Of a stretch of 64,000 nucleotides of DNA, positions 25,578 to 34,522 are shown one piece after another. The position numbers and the translations under genes were made by a program. How positions within the stretch are numbered: position 1 is the first letter of the stretch; every line of letters starts with the position of its first letter. The notes beneath the pieces were generated by a model. That model was not told the DNA's origin and ran no database searches. It was given only the letters and a program-made list of their open reading frames with translations. The stretch is from Actinomadura sp. NAK00032 (lineage in GTDB: Bacteria; Actinomycetota; Actinomycetes; Streptosporangiales; Streptosporangiaceae): contig NZ_CP054932.1 in NCBI RefSeq assembly GCF_013364275.1, forward strand, positions 8,556,001 to 8,620,000, given 5' to 3'.

Positions 25578-26645
25578 TCAGAGCGTGACGCCGACGAGGA
25601 CGGGCTCGTTGACGAGTTCGACCCCGAACGCGTCGCGGACGCCGTCGCGGACCTCGCGGGCCAGGGCGAGCAGGTCGGCGGTGCCGGCGCCGCCCGGGTT
25701 GGTGAGGGCGAGGGTGTGCTTGGTGGAGATCCGGGCCGGGCCGCGGGCGTGGCCCTTGCTGAACCCGGCGCGGTCGATGAGCCAGGCGGCGGACGTCTTG
25801 ACCCGGTCGCCGACCTCCGGGTAGCGGGGGAACACCGCGTCCGGGCCGAGCCGCTCGGCGACGCGGCGCTCCAGCTCGGCGAGCTGGGCGGGTTCGAGGA
25901 TCGGGTTGGTGAAGAACGATCCGGCGCTGCGGGTGTCGGGGTCGGCCGGGTCCAGGACCATGCCCTTGCCGCGCCGCAGTTCGAGTACGGCGTGCCGGGC
26001 CTCCTTGAGGGTGACCCTGTTCCCCGGCTGGACGCCCAGCTTGCGCGCGAGTTCGGTGTAGGCGACCGGCTGGGACTCCTCGGCCTCGTGCAGCGCGTAC
26101 GTCACGTCCAGGACGACGTACCGGTGGCTGCCTTTGAAGACGCTGTGCCGGTAGGTGAAGCGGCAGGCGTCACGGTCGAGCGTGACGACGGCGCGGGCCT
26201 CCCGGTCGTAGGCGCGCACCTCGACGATCGTCTCGCTGACGTCCTGCCCGTAGGCGCCGACGTTCTGGATCGGGGTGGCGCCGACGCGCCCCGGGATGCC
26301 GGACAGGCATTCGACCCCGGCGAGGCCGTCGGAGACGCAGCGGGCGACGAACGGGTCCCAGTCCTCGCCGGCCTGGACGCGGACGAGCACGGTGTCGCCC
26401 TCGGCGGACGCGCGCTCGGTGCCGCGGGTGCCGACGTGCACGACGGTGCCGGCGAAGCCGTCGTCGGACACGACCAGGTTGCTGCCGCCGCCGAGCACGA
26501 GGAGCGGTTCGCCCTCGTCGTCGGCCTTGCGGACGGCGGCGACCAGTTCGTCCTCGGTCGTGGCCTCGACGAAGCGCCGGGCGGGGCCGCCCAGCCGCAG
26601 CGTGGTGTATCCCGCCAGGTTCACGTCTTCGGCGAACACCGCCAC
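25578..26645 (-). CDS. murB: UDP-N-acetylmuramate dehydrogenase
   Basis: 355 residues. FAD enzyme that reduces UDP-GlcNAc-enolpyruvate to UDP-MurNAc in peptidoglycan synthesis. FAD-binding: NLAGYTTLRLGGPARRFVEA, LGGGSNLVVSDDGFAGTVV; IPGRVGATPIQNVGAYGQDV; catalytic-serine motif RSAGSFFTNPIL; C-terminal AAWLIDRAGFSKGHARGPAR and ISTKHTLALTNPGGAG. Type I MurB. Start 26645 with GAGGA-like sequence upstream. It sits next to hadB-hadA. Confidence 0.96.
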   Translation of the reverse strand: MAVFAEDVNLAGYTTLRLGGPARRFVEATTEDELVAAVRKADDEGEPLLVLGGGSNLVVSDDGFAGTVVHVGTRGTERASAEGDTVLVRVQAGEDWDPFVARCVSDGLAGVECLSGIPGRVGATPIQNVGAYGQDVSETIVEVRAYDREARAVVTLDRDACRFTYRHSVFKGSHRYVVLDVTYALHEAEESQPVAYTELARKLGVQPGNRVTLKEARHAVLELRRGKGMVLDPADPDTRSAGSFFTNPILEPAQLAELERRVAERLGPDAVFPRYPEVGDRVKTSAAWLIDRAGFSKGHARGPARISTKHTLALTNPGGAGTADLLALAREVRDGVRDAFGVELVNEPVLVGVTL

Positions 26646-26728
26646 GTCGTCCTCCCCCTAGCCGTGCGTGCCGCGGCCCCCCGCGGCGGCACCGGCCGGG
26701 GCGTCCCCGGCCGATGCGTCACCGTCCG

Positions 26729-27154
26729 TCAGGCGAGCTTGACGACCGCCCGCGCGCGCGTGAGGACCTTCTGGTCGTTCGACCTGGCGGTGAGCGCCAC
26801 GACGACCTTGCCGTCGTCGAGCTTCTCCTCCACCTTGCCGCTGATCTCCAGGGTCGCGCCGCCCTCGTCGGGGACGACCACCGGAGAGGAGAACCGTACC
26901 CCGTAGTCGACGACCGCACCCGGATCGCCGGCCCAGTCGGTGACGAACCGGCCGCCCTGCGCCATCGTGTACATGCCGTGCGCGATCACGTCCGGCAGGC
27001 CGACGGCCTTCGCGACGGACTCGCGCCAGTGGATCGGGTTGAAGTCCCCGGACGCGCCCGCGTACATGACGAGGTTGGCGCGGTCGACCGCGTAGGTCTG
27101 CGCGGGGATCTCGGTGCCGACCTCGACGTCGGCGTAGTTCACCTTGGCGGTCAT
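26729..27154 (-). CDS. hadB: MaoC-like (R)-specific dehydratase subunit HadB
   Basis: 141 residues, single hot-dog domain. Catalytic segment ASGDFNPIHWRESVAKAVGL (Asp/His hydratase motif) and VIAHGMYTMAQGGRFVTDW. Partners with HadA to dehydrate 3-hydroxyacyl-ACP in fatty-acid (in mycobacteria, mycolate) elongation. Its ATG shares a base with the hadA stop (TGATG at 27154). No hadC follows, unlike M. tuberculosis. Confidence 0.92.
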   Translation of the reverse strand: MTAKVNYADVEVGTEIPAQTYAVDRANLVMYAGASGDFNPIHWRESVAKAVGLPDVIAHGMYTMAQGGRFVTDWAGDPGAVVDYGVRFSSPVVVPDEGGATLEISGKVEEKLDDGKVVVALTARSNDQKVLTRARAVVKLA

Positions 27155-27591
27155 CAGGCCCCCCGCTCCACGATCGTGTTGTAGGTCTTGCAGATCAGTT
27201 CGCCCTCGGTCGTCTTGACGTCGGTCTCGATGACCATCTTCTCGTTGTTGCCGATCGACTTGATCTCGGTGATCGTGGACGTGCAGGTCACGACGTCGCC
27301 GGCGCGCAGCGGGCGGGTGTACTCGAAGCGCTGCTCGCCGTGCACGACCATCGCGTAATTGAGCCCGAGGTCGGGGTCGGCGAGGCCGGCGTTGCCGAGG
27401 GAGACCACGATCGGGAAGGTGGGCGGCGCGATGACGTCGGGGTATCCGGCCGCCTTGGCCGCCTCCTGGTCGCGGTAGACCGGGTTATGGTCGCCGATCG
27501 CGTCCGCGAACTCGCGGATCTTCACCCGGCTGACCTCGTACGGCTCGCTGGGCGGGAAGCTCCGCCCGATGAAATCGCGGTTGAGTGCCAT
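27154..27591 (-). CDS. hadA: MaoC-like dehydratase subunit HadA (N-terminal half MaoC dehydratase)
   Basis: 145 residues from ATG 27591; the frame runs farther up but ALNRDFIGRSFPPSEPYEVS is the conserved N-terminus. Hot-dog fold with IREFADAIGDHNPVYRDQEA and IAPPTFPIVVSL; lacks the full catalytic dyad and usually acts in substrate binding with HadB. Lies downstream of rpmG as in mycobacteria. Coupled to hadB by a one-base overlap. Confidence 0.92.
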   Translation of the reverse strand: MALNRDFIGRSFPPSEPYEVSRVKIREFADAIGDHNPVYRDQEAAKAAGYPDVIAPPTFPIVVSLGNAGLADPDLGLNYAMVVHGEQRFEYTRPLRAGDVVTCTSTITEIKSIGNNEKMVIETDVKTTEGELICKTYNTIVERGA

Positions 27592-27674
27592 GCAATCCGT
27601 CCCTCCAGGTCGAACGGGCCGCGCTGCCCGGGCGCCCGCCTGTTCCGTCATCGCGTCGGACGGTAACAGAATGA

Positions 27675-27722
27675 CGTTCAGCCCGCCGCCGCCGGGTCTC
27701 ACTGGCGGGGACGGGCTGAACG
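27675..27722 (-). terminator. Terminator of rpmG
   Basis: Perfect 11-bp arms (27675-27685 and 27712-27722) with further inner GC pairing, 57 bp past the rpmG stop and 84 bp before hadA. Confidence 0.65.
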
Positions 27723-27778
27723 ATGTCAGGGCAAGCGCGCGAAGAAGGCGCCGTTGTGGCCGGCCGTGCGGCGCTCGG

Positions 27779-27943
27779 CTACCGGGTCTCCCGGTGCGGG
27801 CGGTGGCAGCGGCAGTTGGGGCAGTACTTCTTCAGCTCAAGGCGGTCCGGGTCGTTGCGCCGGTTCTTCCGCGTGATGTAGTTGCGGTGCTTGCACTCCT
27901 GGCAGGCCAGCGTGATCTTCGGCCGGACGTCGGTGGCAGCCAC
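27779..27943 (-). CDS. rpmG: 50S ribosomal protein L33 (zinc-ribbon form)
   Basis: 54 residues from GTG 27943 with AAAGG upstream; ends TAG 27779-27781. Sequence AATDVRPKITLACQEC at the start and LELKKYCPNCRCHRPHRETR at the end; the CxxC...CxxC pairs mark the zinc-binding (C+) L33. Follows tRNA-Thr and tRNA-Met on the same strand. Confidence 0.96.
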   Translation of the reverse strand: MAATDVRPKITLACQECKHRNYITRKNRRNDPDRLELKKYCPNCRCHRPHRETR

Positions 27944-28060
27944 GATGGAGTGCCTTTCTGGGTAAGGGACATGGATCTACGGACCTCGGCCGCCCGGGCG
28001 GGCGGCCGGCGATTCGACCCAGCCTGCCCACCTCCCGGAGGAGGTGAGAGACATGGGTAG

Positions 28061-28134
28061 TAGCGAGGGCCGGACTTGAACCGGCGACACAGCGATTATG
28101 AGCCGCTTGCTCTGCCTGACTGAGCTACCCCGCC
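28061..28134 (-). tRNA. tRNA-Met (CAT, elongator)
   Basis: 74-nt cloverleaf; acceptor GGCGGGG pairs with CCTCGCT using two G-U pairs, anticodon loop CTCATAA, T arm GCCGGTTCAAGTCCGGC. The Watson-Crick/wobble-closed first acceptor pair argues for the elongator type. CCA not encoded. Confidence 0.93.
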
Positions 28135-28380
28135 GTGATGGTCGGTGTGGACCGGATTGCAAGGATACCGGATGCTCACCGAACCCTGGAAACGCGGAAA
28201 CCCGGATCGAGATCGGGGCTTCGGTTTCGCGGATTCCGCTGGACCGCCTCCCAGCGTACCGGGTGCTCCGGTGGGCTGCGAAACGTCCTGCTGGAACCGG
28301 TGGGACGGTACCACAGCGCCTGGTAGGGAGCGAATCAGCGCGTTCCGGCTCCGCTCCGCCCCCGCTCCGGAGACGACGAA

Positions 28381-28411
28381 GGCCGCCGTCCGAAGAGATC
28401 GGATGGCGGCC
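28381..28411 (-). terminator. Hairpin after tRNA-Thr
   Basis: Twelve-base arms (28381-28392 and 28400-28411, one mismatch) and a 7-nt loop, 12 bp beyond the tRNA-Thr 3' end on the minus strand. Confidence 0.65.
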
Positions 28412-28422
28412 GCATTGCCGTG

Positions 28423-28495
28423 AGCCCCTTTACGGAATCGAACCGTAGACCTTCTCCTTACCATGGAGACGCTCTGCCGACTGAGCTAAAGGGGC
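28423..28495 (-). tRNA. tRNA-Thr (GGT)
   Basis: 73-nt cloverleaf; acceptor GCCCCTT with AAGGGGC, anticodon loop ATGGTAA giving GGT, T arm TACGGTTCGATTCCGTA. CCA not encoded. Confidence 0.96.
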
Positions 28496-28639
28496 CTGCG
28501 TCGTTCGCGCAGTGAAACCATACACGGCCTGAGCGCGTGGTGCGAACCGGATTGCCCCGCCGGCGTCCGCGCCGGTCAGCGCCGTCGGCAAGGCCGGCCA
28601 GCGCGTCGCCGAGTCTGGCCGGCGCCCCGGCGGGCCGGG

Positions 28640-29770
28640 TCAGCGCAGCAGGTCGCGGGCGATGACGAGCTGCTGGATCTGGCTCGTCCCCTCGTAGATC
28701 CGGAACAGCCTGACGTCGCGGTAGAAGCGCTCGACGGCCACGCCGCGCATGTAGCCCATGCCGCCGTAGACCTGGACGGCGCGGTCGGCGACGCGTCCGA
28801 CCATCTCCGAGCAGAAGTACTTGGCGCATGACGGCCCGAGCCTGGTGTCCTCACCGGCGTCGTAGGCACGGGCGGCCTCCAGCACCATGGAGCGTCCGGC
28901 GTACAGCTCGGTCTGGGAATCGGCGATGAGCCCCTGGACGAGCTGGTATTCGCCGATCGTCTTACCGCCCTGGCTGCGTTCCTTGGCGTAGGCGACCGTC
29001 TCGTCCAGGATCCTCTGGGCGAGGCCGACGCAGACGGCGGCGATGCTGAGCCGCCCATGGGCGAGGGATGCCATCGCGGTGCGGAAGCCCGTTCCCTCCG
29101 TCCCGACCATGGCTTCGGCAGGGACGCGCACGTTGTCGAAGAAGACCTCGGCCGTGTGGGCACCGCGCTGGCCCATCTTCTGGTCGGACGGGCCGACGCT
29201 CAGGCCGTCCGCGCCCTTCTCGACGAGGAACGTGGAGATGCCGCGCGAACCGGCGCCGCCCGTCCTGGCGAAGACCATGAAGACGTCGGCCTCGGGGGCG
29301 TTGGTGATGAACCGCTTCGCACCGCTGATGGCGTAGCCGCCGTCGCCGTCAGGGACGGCGGTCGTGGTGAGCGTGCTGGGGTCGGAGCCGGCCTCGGCCT
29401 CGGTGAGCGCGAACGCGCCGATGACCTCGCCGGACGCGAGCTTGGGGAGCCACGCGTCCTTCTGCGCCTCGGTCCCGGAGTTCACCAGGACCTGCCCGGC
29501 GATGCCGTTGCTGGTGCCGAACATGGAGCGGAACGCAGGGCTTGCGTAGCCGATCTCGAAGACGAGCCGGACCTCCTCGCTCAGCGACAGGCCGAGGCCG
29601 CCGTACTGCTCGGGCAGCGCGTACCCGAACAGGCCCATGTCCCGGGACGTGCGGCGCAGCGCCGCCGGGATCGCGTCGGTCTCCTCGATCTCGTCCTCGC
29701 GCGGGACGACCTGCTCGCGGACGAAGCTGCGGACGGCCTTGAGCACGTCGTCGAAATCCTGTGGCTCCAT
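28640..29770 (-). CDS. Acyl-CoA dehydrogenase
   Basis: 376 residues. FAD-dependent alpha,beta-dehydrogenation of an acyl-CoA. N-terminal helical domain with LFGYALPEQYGGLGLSLSEE, middle beta domain FALTEAEAGSDPSTL and GAKRFITNAPEADVFMVFAR, C-terminal helical domain AVQVYGGMGYMRG and the catalytic-glutamate motif IYEGTSQIQQLVIAR. Start ATG 29770; a TAGAAT box ends 6 bp before it, so the transcript may be leaderless. Substrate chain type not evident. Confidence 0.93.
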   Translation of the reverse strand: MEPQDFDDVLKAVRSFVREQVVPREDEIEETDAIPAALRRTSRDMGLFGYALPEQYGGLGLSLSEEVRLVFEIGYASPAFRSMFGTSNGIAGQVLVNSGTEAQKDAWLPKLASGEVIGAFALTEAEAGSDPSTLTTTAVPDGDGGYAISGAKRFITNAPEADVFMVFARTGGAGSRGISTFLVEKGADGLSVGPSDQKMGQRGAHTAEVFFDNVRVPAEAMVGTEGTGFRTAMASLAHGRLSIAAVCVGLAQRILDETVAYAKERSQGGKTIGEYQLVQGLIADSQTELYAGRSMVLEAARAYDAGEDTRLGPSCAKYFCSEMVGRVADRAVQVYGGMGYMRGVAVERFYRDVRLFRIYEGTSQIQQLVIARDLLR

Positions 29771-29778
29771 GGCCTCAT

Positions 29779-29795
29779 TCTAGAATCAGATTCCA
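29779..29795 (-). promoter_or_regulatory. Promoter and overlapping GAATC-A-GATTC operator of the acyl-CoA dehydrogenase gene
   Basis: On the minus strand TAGAAT (-10) lies 6 bp before the ATG. Overlapping it is a near-palindrome with core GAATC-A-GATTC and 8-bp arms (one mismatch). Such sites beside acyl-CoA dehydrogenase genes are often bound by TetR-type fatty-acid regulators; the protein is not identified here. Confidence 0.4.
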
Positions 29796-29856
29796 GGATA
29801 GGGGCGGTTCCGGCCGATTCTCCGGTGTCCTTCCCGCTGTGCGAAGGTGATCAACC

Positions 29857-30888
29857 ATGCCGCTACAGCACGCCGTCGAGGAGGCCGTCCGGGCTGCCAT
29901 CGCCGAGGACCGCTCCTTCGGCGACCTCCTGCCTCCCCTGATGGAGGCGTCCCGGACCGCCTCCCCCGCCGAGATGACCGCCGCGCTGCCCCGCCTCGCC
30001 GAGGGCATCGCGCAGGCCCCGCCGAACCTCGGCGGCTGGCTCGCCGTGATCTCCGGCGCCTGGATCGAGAACGGCGCCGACCCGGCGCCCGTCGGGCCCG
30101 CGCTCGTCCAGCGGATCACCGAGGTCACCGCCGCCGCGCTGGCGTTCGGCAACGCCTGGACGGAGGCCACCGGAGGCGAAGCGCCGCCCGACATGCAGGA
30201 GGAGAAGCCGTCCCAGCGGGCGGTCGACACGGTCGGACCCGTCCTCGGGGAGGGCGCGGTCGTCACGATGATGGCGTGGTTCGCGCTGCCGCAGTACGCG
30301 ATGGCGGGCTGCACGCTCCTGCAGACGGCGCCGGAGGTACGGGCGTCCATCAACGACCGCGACCTCCACCTGCGCGCCGCCGGGGAGGCGTCCAAGTACC
30401 TCGGGCAGATGGACCACTACCAGGCGCTGCTGCGCGTCCTGGACGGCGAGCGCCTCCTCGTCCTCGACCGGGCGAGCCGCCAGGGCTGGACGGTCACGAT
30501 CGGCGGGATCGGCGACAACTTCCAGCTGCACATGCTGCTCGGCGGGGCCCTCATCGGACGTCCCGGCGGGCTGACCGGCGAGCGCCCCGCGCCGGAGATC
30601 CTCGCGTGCTTCCTGAACGCCGACGCCCCGCCCGGACCACCGGTCGTGTCGAGCCCGTGGAACCTGGTCGACGCGCACGGCGAATGGATCTGGAACGAGG
30701 GCGTGCCCGCCGACATCCCCGCCGTCAACGGCACCCGCGTCATCGTGATCGACCCGCCGTCCTACAACCGGACTTTCCCGGCCGGGCGGCGCTTCCCGCT
30801 GATGCCGGCCACGCTCCGCGTCGACGGGATGCACCTGCCGGAGGACCTCGGCGCCTGGTGGCCGAACATCAAACCGGCGACGCGCTGA
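29857..30888 (+). CDS. Hypothetical protein, 343 residues
   Basis: Acidic, soluble-looking protein without a signal peptide. The N-terminal half is helical (ALPRLAEGIAQAPPNLGGWL), with one hydrophobic stretch around TMMAWFALPQYAMAGCTLL; the C-terminal half has beta-type segments (GWTVTIGGIGDNFQLHMLLG, TRVIVIDPPSYNRTF) and ends with a Trp-rich tail. GC use is typical of the chromosome, so it is a resident gene. No recognised family; divergent from the acyl-CoA dehydrogenase and convergent with the phosphatase. Confidence 0.7.
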   Translation: MPLQHAVEEAVRAAIAEDRSFGDLLPPLMEASRTASPAEMTAALPRLAEGIAQAPPNLGGWLAVISGAWIENGADPAPVGPALVQRITEVTAAALAFGNAWTEATGGEAPPDMQEEKPSQRAVDTVGPVLGEGAVVTMMAWFALPQYAMAGCTLLQTAPEVRASINDRDLHLRAAGEASKYLGQMDHYQALLRVLDGERLLVLDRASRQGWTVTIGGIGDNFQLHMLLGGALIGRPGGLTGERPAPEILACFLNADAPPGPPVVSSPWNLVDAHGEWIWNEGVPADIPAVNGTRVIVIDPPSYNRTFPAGRRFPLMPATLRVDGMHLPEDLGAWWPNIKPATR

Positions 30889-30895
30889 GGAGCCT

Positions 30896-31618
30896 TCAGA
30901 AGCGCACCAGGACGGCGGTGGCGTCGTCGTACTGCTTGCCCCTGGGCTTCGTGCCCGCCGCCTCCGCGGCCCTGGTGCGCTTGACGAGCTCCCTCGGGCC
31001 CTCGTCGTCCAGGAGCTGGAGCAGTTCGTCCCAGTCCATGTGACCGAACCGCTCCACAAGCCTGGACGCGCCGTCGCTCAGCACCGCCGCGCGGCGCAGG
31101 CCGTCCACCGGCACCTCGCCGGTCAGTCCTTCGTACGCGGCCTCGGGCTTGGTGCTCGCCACCCAGAACCCGCCGGGGCTGTTGCGCGACTTGCGCACGC
31201 CTTCGAGGGTGTAGCTCGGGAGATGGTCGACCCGGTCGTCCCGGAAGACCATGATCTCGCCGACGTCCACCACGATCGGGGAGTCGGCGAGGACGAACCA
31301 CTCCACGGCCGCGCCGCGGCGGCGCAGCAGCGACACGGTCGCCGACGGGCTGTCCGGGTTCTGCAGGTCACACGTCCCCGTGTGCGCCTCCCCCGTCACC
31401 TTGATCGCCTCCGCGACCAGGTCGGGCAGCGGCTTGCCGTCCTCCAGCGCCAGCAGCGCCGCGATCCGGCCGCCGAGCCGGCGCACCAGCCACGCCGGAT
31501 CGTGCCGGCACCCGCTGTCCACCCCCTGCGGCGCCGTCGCCCCGTCCAGCAGCACCACCCAGCCGGGCCCGGCCGCCACGAAATCCTCGTTCGGCCGCCC
31601 CGGCGTCGCCTCACTCAC
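30896..31618 (-). CDS. PP2C-like protein phosphatase domain protein
   Basis: 240 residues from GTG 31618 (AGGTGAG just upstream; GTG 31627 also possible). PP2C-type landmarks: SEATPGRPNEDFVAAGPGWV (start of the fold), VVLLDGATAP (metal-binding DG), VLSDGASRLV and the C-terminal DDATAVLVRF (metal-binding DD). A short single-domain member. Expected role: metal-dependent dephosphorylation of Ser/Thr phosphoproteins. Convergent with the hypothetical gene at 29857; the decayed TerD gene lies upstream on the same strand. Confidence 0.8.
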   Translation of the reverse strand: MSEATPGRPNEDFVAAGPGWVVLLDGATAPQGVDSGCRHDPAWLVRRLGGRIAALLALEDGKPLPDLVAEAIKVTGEAHTGTCDLQNPDSPSATVSLLRRRGAAVEWFVLADSPIVVDVGEIMVFRDDRVDHLPSYTLEGVRKSRNSPGGFWVASTKPEAAYEGLTGEVPVDGLRRAAVLSDGASRLVERFGHMDWDELLQLLDDEGPRELVKRTRAAEAAGTKPRGKQYDDATAVLVRF

Positions 31619-31746
31619 ATAACTCACCTGCACGAATGCAGGTCTACCCGGTAAAGCGGCCGACCGGGAACCGGTAGACCAAACCGGCAACCCCGGCCCG
31701 TAGCCTCGCCGCTCTCCGGTATTCGGACGGGCGCGCGCGGCCTTGG

Positions 31747-32442
31747 TCAGTCCTCGACGTCGACGCCGAAGCCGCGCGCCAGCTCGGCCAGCCCGAAATC
31801 GTGCCCCTGCCCGACGACGCGGATCCGCCAGCGCGGACCGCGCCGGTACAGCTCGGCGAGCAGCATCGTCCGCTCGCTCGTCCCGGCGTCGAGGGTGGCC
31901 TGGGCGAACGCCTGCTCGCCGTCGCCGGGCCCTATGCCGAGCTCGACGGGCCCCAGTTCCCCGAACGTGACCGTCCCGTCGATCGCCGCCGCGATCGTCA
32001 CCTTGCGGACGGCCTGCGGGAGCCCGGCCACGTCCACCGCGACCGCCTGCTCGGTGGGACCGTCGGCGGCGAGCCGCACCGTCCCGTCCGGGGACTCGGC
32101 GGCGCCGTAGAAGACGAAGTCCTCGTCGCAGGAGACCTGGCCGTCGTCGTCCAGCGCGAAGGCGACCACGTCGACCTCGCAGGACGCGTGCTGGACCCAC
32201 GAGGCGGTCACCGTCCACCGTGTTTCGTCCGGCAGGTCGACGGCCGCGCCGCGCGGCAGCACCATGGGCGACACGCGTTCCGCCACCTTCCTCTCCGGAG
32301 CCTGCAGCCATCGCTCCTCGTGGACGGGCAGTTCCAGATCGGCGACCCGGCGCATACGCCGGTCACTTTCACTTCCGCTGAGGGCGACGACATCCGTGAC
32401 GCTAGCGGAGAGGTTCACTGCGGCGGCACCGCCGAGTTCCAC
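31747..32442 (-). CDS. TerD-domain remnant (C-terminal part of a broken gene)
   Basis: 231-codon open frame. Residues about 1-30 (GGAAAVNLSASVTDVVALSG) belong to a second BRCT domain; from MVLPRGAAVDLP (residue 60) onward it is a full TerD domain (VDVVAFALDDDGQVSCDEDF, VFYGAAESPDGTVRLAADG, GQGHDFGLAELARGFGVDVED) with the acidic calcium-binding residues. In streptomycetes this block is the C-terminus of a 3'-5' exonuclease-BRCT-TerD protein. Here it is cut off from its 5' part by a frameshift. Translation could restart at ATG 32265, giving a plain TerD protein of 172 residues, but no ribosome-binding site is obvious. Confidence 0.65.
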   Translation of the reverse strand: MELGGAAAVNLSASVTDVVALSGSESDRRMRRVADLELPVHEERWLQAPERKVAERVSPMVLPRGAAVDLPDETRWTVTASWVQHASCEVDVVAFALDDDGQVSCDEDFVFYGAAESPDGTVRLAADGPTEQAVAVDVAGLPQAVRKVTIAAAIDGTVTFGELGPVELGIGPGDGEQAFAQATLDAGTSERTMLLAELYRRGPRWRIRVVGQGHDFGLAELARGFGVDVED

Positions 32443-33111
32443 GACCCGGCTCCGCGCTGTTGTTGAGTGCCTGCCGGGCCTTGGCCGTCCCGGAGCCGGG
32501 GTCGTTGGCGACCAGGACGCTCGTATGCCGGCTGACGGACGTCATCACGTTCAGCCCCTGCCGCACGGCCTGCTCGACGAGCTTTTCCCGCGCAATCTCG
32601 GTCTCCCCCGTGATGGCGACCTTCATCCCCTGGACGAGTTCGCTGGTCAGGCGCCCCGGGCAGCGGAAGGCGCACCTGGTCTTCGGGATGCCGTAATGGG
32701 CGGCGAGCGTCGCCAGTTCAGGTCTTTCGTCGCCGGCGAGAGGCGCCGGTTCAGCGCCAGCGTGCACAGCCGCCGCTCGACCGGGAGCCGGACGTTCGCG
32801 CGCATGAACTCCTGGGCGAGGAAGCTGTAGTCGAATGGCGCGTTGTGCGCCACGAGAACCCGTCCTTGGAGCATTTTAGCGACACTGGACGCGACGTCCG
32901 CGAACTGCGGGGAGCCTTTCAACCGGTCGGCCGTCAATCCGTGAATATGAACCGGGCCGGGATCGCATCCCGGGTCGAAGAGAGTGGAGAACTCCTCACC
33001 CTTCCGCCCATCCGGCCCGACCGTGACGACGGCCAGCGACAGTACCCGGTCACGCACCGCCCGCAGGCCGGAGGTCTCCACGTCCACAAGCGCCCACTCA
33101 TGCCCGAACAT
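32402..33111 (-). pseudogene. Decayed 3'-5' exonuclease-BRCT part of a TerD-family gene
   Basis: From ATG 33111 the frame encodes a DnaQ-like exonuclease domain (ALVDVETSGLRAVRDRVLSL, HNAPFDYSFLAQEF, RRLCTLALNRRLSPATKDL). Near 32716 one base appears missing (DLN then out of frame); reading continues in another frame as ELATLAAHYGIP, then jumps to RCAFRCPGRLTSELVQGMKV, omitting the roughly 50 residues expected between. The BRCT domain (VAITGETEIAREKLVEQAVR, NVMTSVSRHTSVLVANDPGS) follows, then a second frame break after KARQALNN joins the TerD remnant. One frameshift plus two deletions indicate a dead gene. Confidence 0.75.
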
Positions 33112-33874
33112 GAGCGGCAGGCTAATGCTCGGCGCGGATTGAGCAATGGCCATGCCCACAAGCGGACAACCAGCACGGCCCGCACCTCACCCGCCTTACT
33201 ATGTCGCGCTTCTCAGCTACTGCATAGAAGCCGTTATCACCCTCCCTCATTTCGAGACCACCACCACCTTTCTGCCCTATTTCACCCGTTTCTGGGCCAC
33301 CTCTGAGCCACTTCCGCAAGCGATCTTGTCCTGACCGCGAGCGAGGCAGCGGTCCACAGGGCCTCATGACGACGCCCCGCCAGACAGGCCGCTTCGAGCA
33401 GGGTTCCGCCCCCTTGTCCCACCGCCAGGTTGCCGCCAGGTGACATGGTCCACCGGACGTCGCACGTTTCGGACACCCTTGCGGGCCATTCATACAGGTC
33501 AACCACCTGGGAAGATCGTTTTTCGGTCGCAAGGAAGGCCACTTCCGGTCACCAGTCCATGTATCCACGCCGCCCGCCGACCACCCCGAAGCCACCCCAC
33601 CAGACAAAAGCGCACATCTCGGGCATCCAGGCGTTTCCCCAGCTCACACCGTGATCACCATGGCGCCAAGGCCCTCATGGTCCATACGCGACGGCCCTGT
33701 CACCACCCGCCGGGAGAACCAGCGCCCCACCGTCCGTCCCCGCCGCCCCATGCCTCTCATCTGCGGCTTTACCGGCCTAACACCCCAAATGTTCATCGCA
33801 AGGCATTACGGTTCCACCCGTCGCCGCCGCGAGCGGCGAGGTCATCGGGGTTCAAGGGGCGAGGAGCGGGGTCT
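33112..33874. other. Gene-poor spacer before the sortase gene
   Basis: About 760 bp with only overlapping, low-quality open frames on both strands (for example 33122-33607 minus, and the in-frame upstream extension of the sortase frame from 33440). None shows a family motif or credible ribosome-binding site. Composition is somewhat less GC-rich than neighbouring genes. Likely decayed DNA plus the sortase promoter. Confidence 0.5.
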
Positions 33875-34522
33875 GTGGAACGTCATGGTCGGCGCTCGCG
33901 TGCGCTGGCAGCCCTCGCCGTCGGGCTGACGGGCCTGGTCGCGGCCGCCTTCCTCGCCGTCCAGAACCACACCGCGACGGCCGCGCCGCCCATGCCCGCG
34001 CCCTCCGCCTCCGCCACACCCGGCACGGCCGCTCCCGCAACAACCCCCGCCCTGCCCCGCTCGGCACCCATTCGCCTCGAAATACCAAGCATCGACGTCC
34101 GCACGCCCCTGATGACCCTCGCCAAGAACGCCGACCAGACCGTCGAGACCCCGCCGCTGGGCCGCGCCCAAGAGGCCGGCTGGTACCGGCTCGGTCCAGC
34201 GCCCGGGAGCCGCGGCGCCGCGGTACTCATCGGCCATGTCGACACGGCCACCGGTCCCGCCGTCTTCTACCGGCTCGGCGACCTGCGGCCCGGCGACACG
34301 GCCCGGGTGCTGCGCGCCGACGGCCGCACCGCCGTGTTCCGGATCGACTCCGTCGAACGCGTCGGCAAGGACGACTTCCCCACCCAGCGCGTCTACGGCG
34401 ACCCCGGCTACGCCGCGATCCGCCTGATCACCTGCGGTGGACGCTTCGACCGAGGCAGCGGCCACTACGTCGACAACGTCATCGCCTACGGCCACCTCCT
34501 GCGCTCCGAAACGACGCGCTGA
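33875..34522 (+). CDS. Class F sortase
   Basis: 215 residues from GTG 33875 with GAGGAG 8 bp upstream. N-terminal membrane anchor (about 10-28, ALAALAVGLTGLVAAAFLAV), a Pro/Thr/Ala linker, then the sortase beta-barrel: PIRLEIPSIDVRTPL, catalytic His121 in LIGHVDTATGP, catalytic Cys187 in IRLITCGGRFD, and a downstream GHYVDNVIAYGHL. Actinobacterial class F enzymes attach LPxTG-type proteins to the cell wall or act in spores. Two bases upstream of a possible long start of the glycosyltransferase; probably the same operon. Confidence 0.9.
   Translation: MERHGRRSRALAALAVGLTGLVAAAFLAVQNHTATAAPPMPAPSASATPGTAAPATTPALPRSAPIRLEIPSIDVRTPLMTLAKNADQTVETPPLGRAQEAGWYRLGPAPGSRGAAVLIGHVDTATGPAVFYRLGDLRPGDTARVLRADGRTAVFRIDSVERVGKDDFPTQRVYGDPGYAAIRLITCGGRFDRGSGHYVDNVIAYGHLLRSETTR

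Noticed and set aside
33122..33607. 161-codon minus-strand frame before the sortase
   Set aside because: No motif, no ribosome-binding site, scattered Cys/Trp content typical of non-coding translation.
33440..33874. N-terminal extension of the sortase frame
   Set aside because: GTG 33875 has GAGGAG at correct spacing and is followed directly by the membrane anchor; the upstream part is His/Pro/Arg-rich without a signal.
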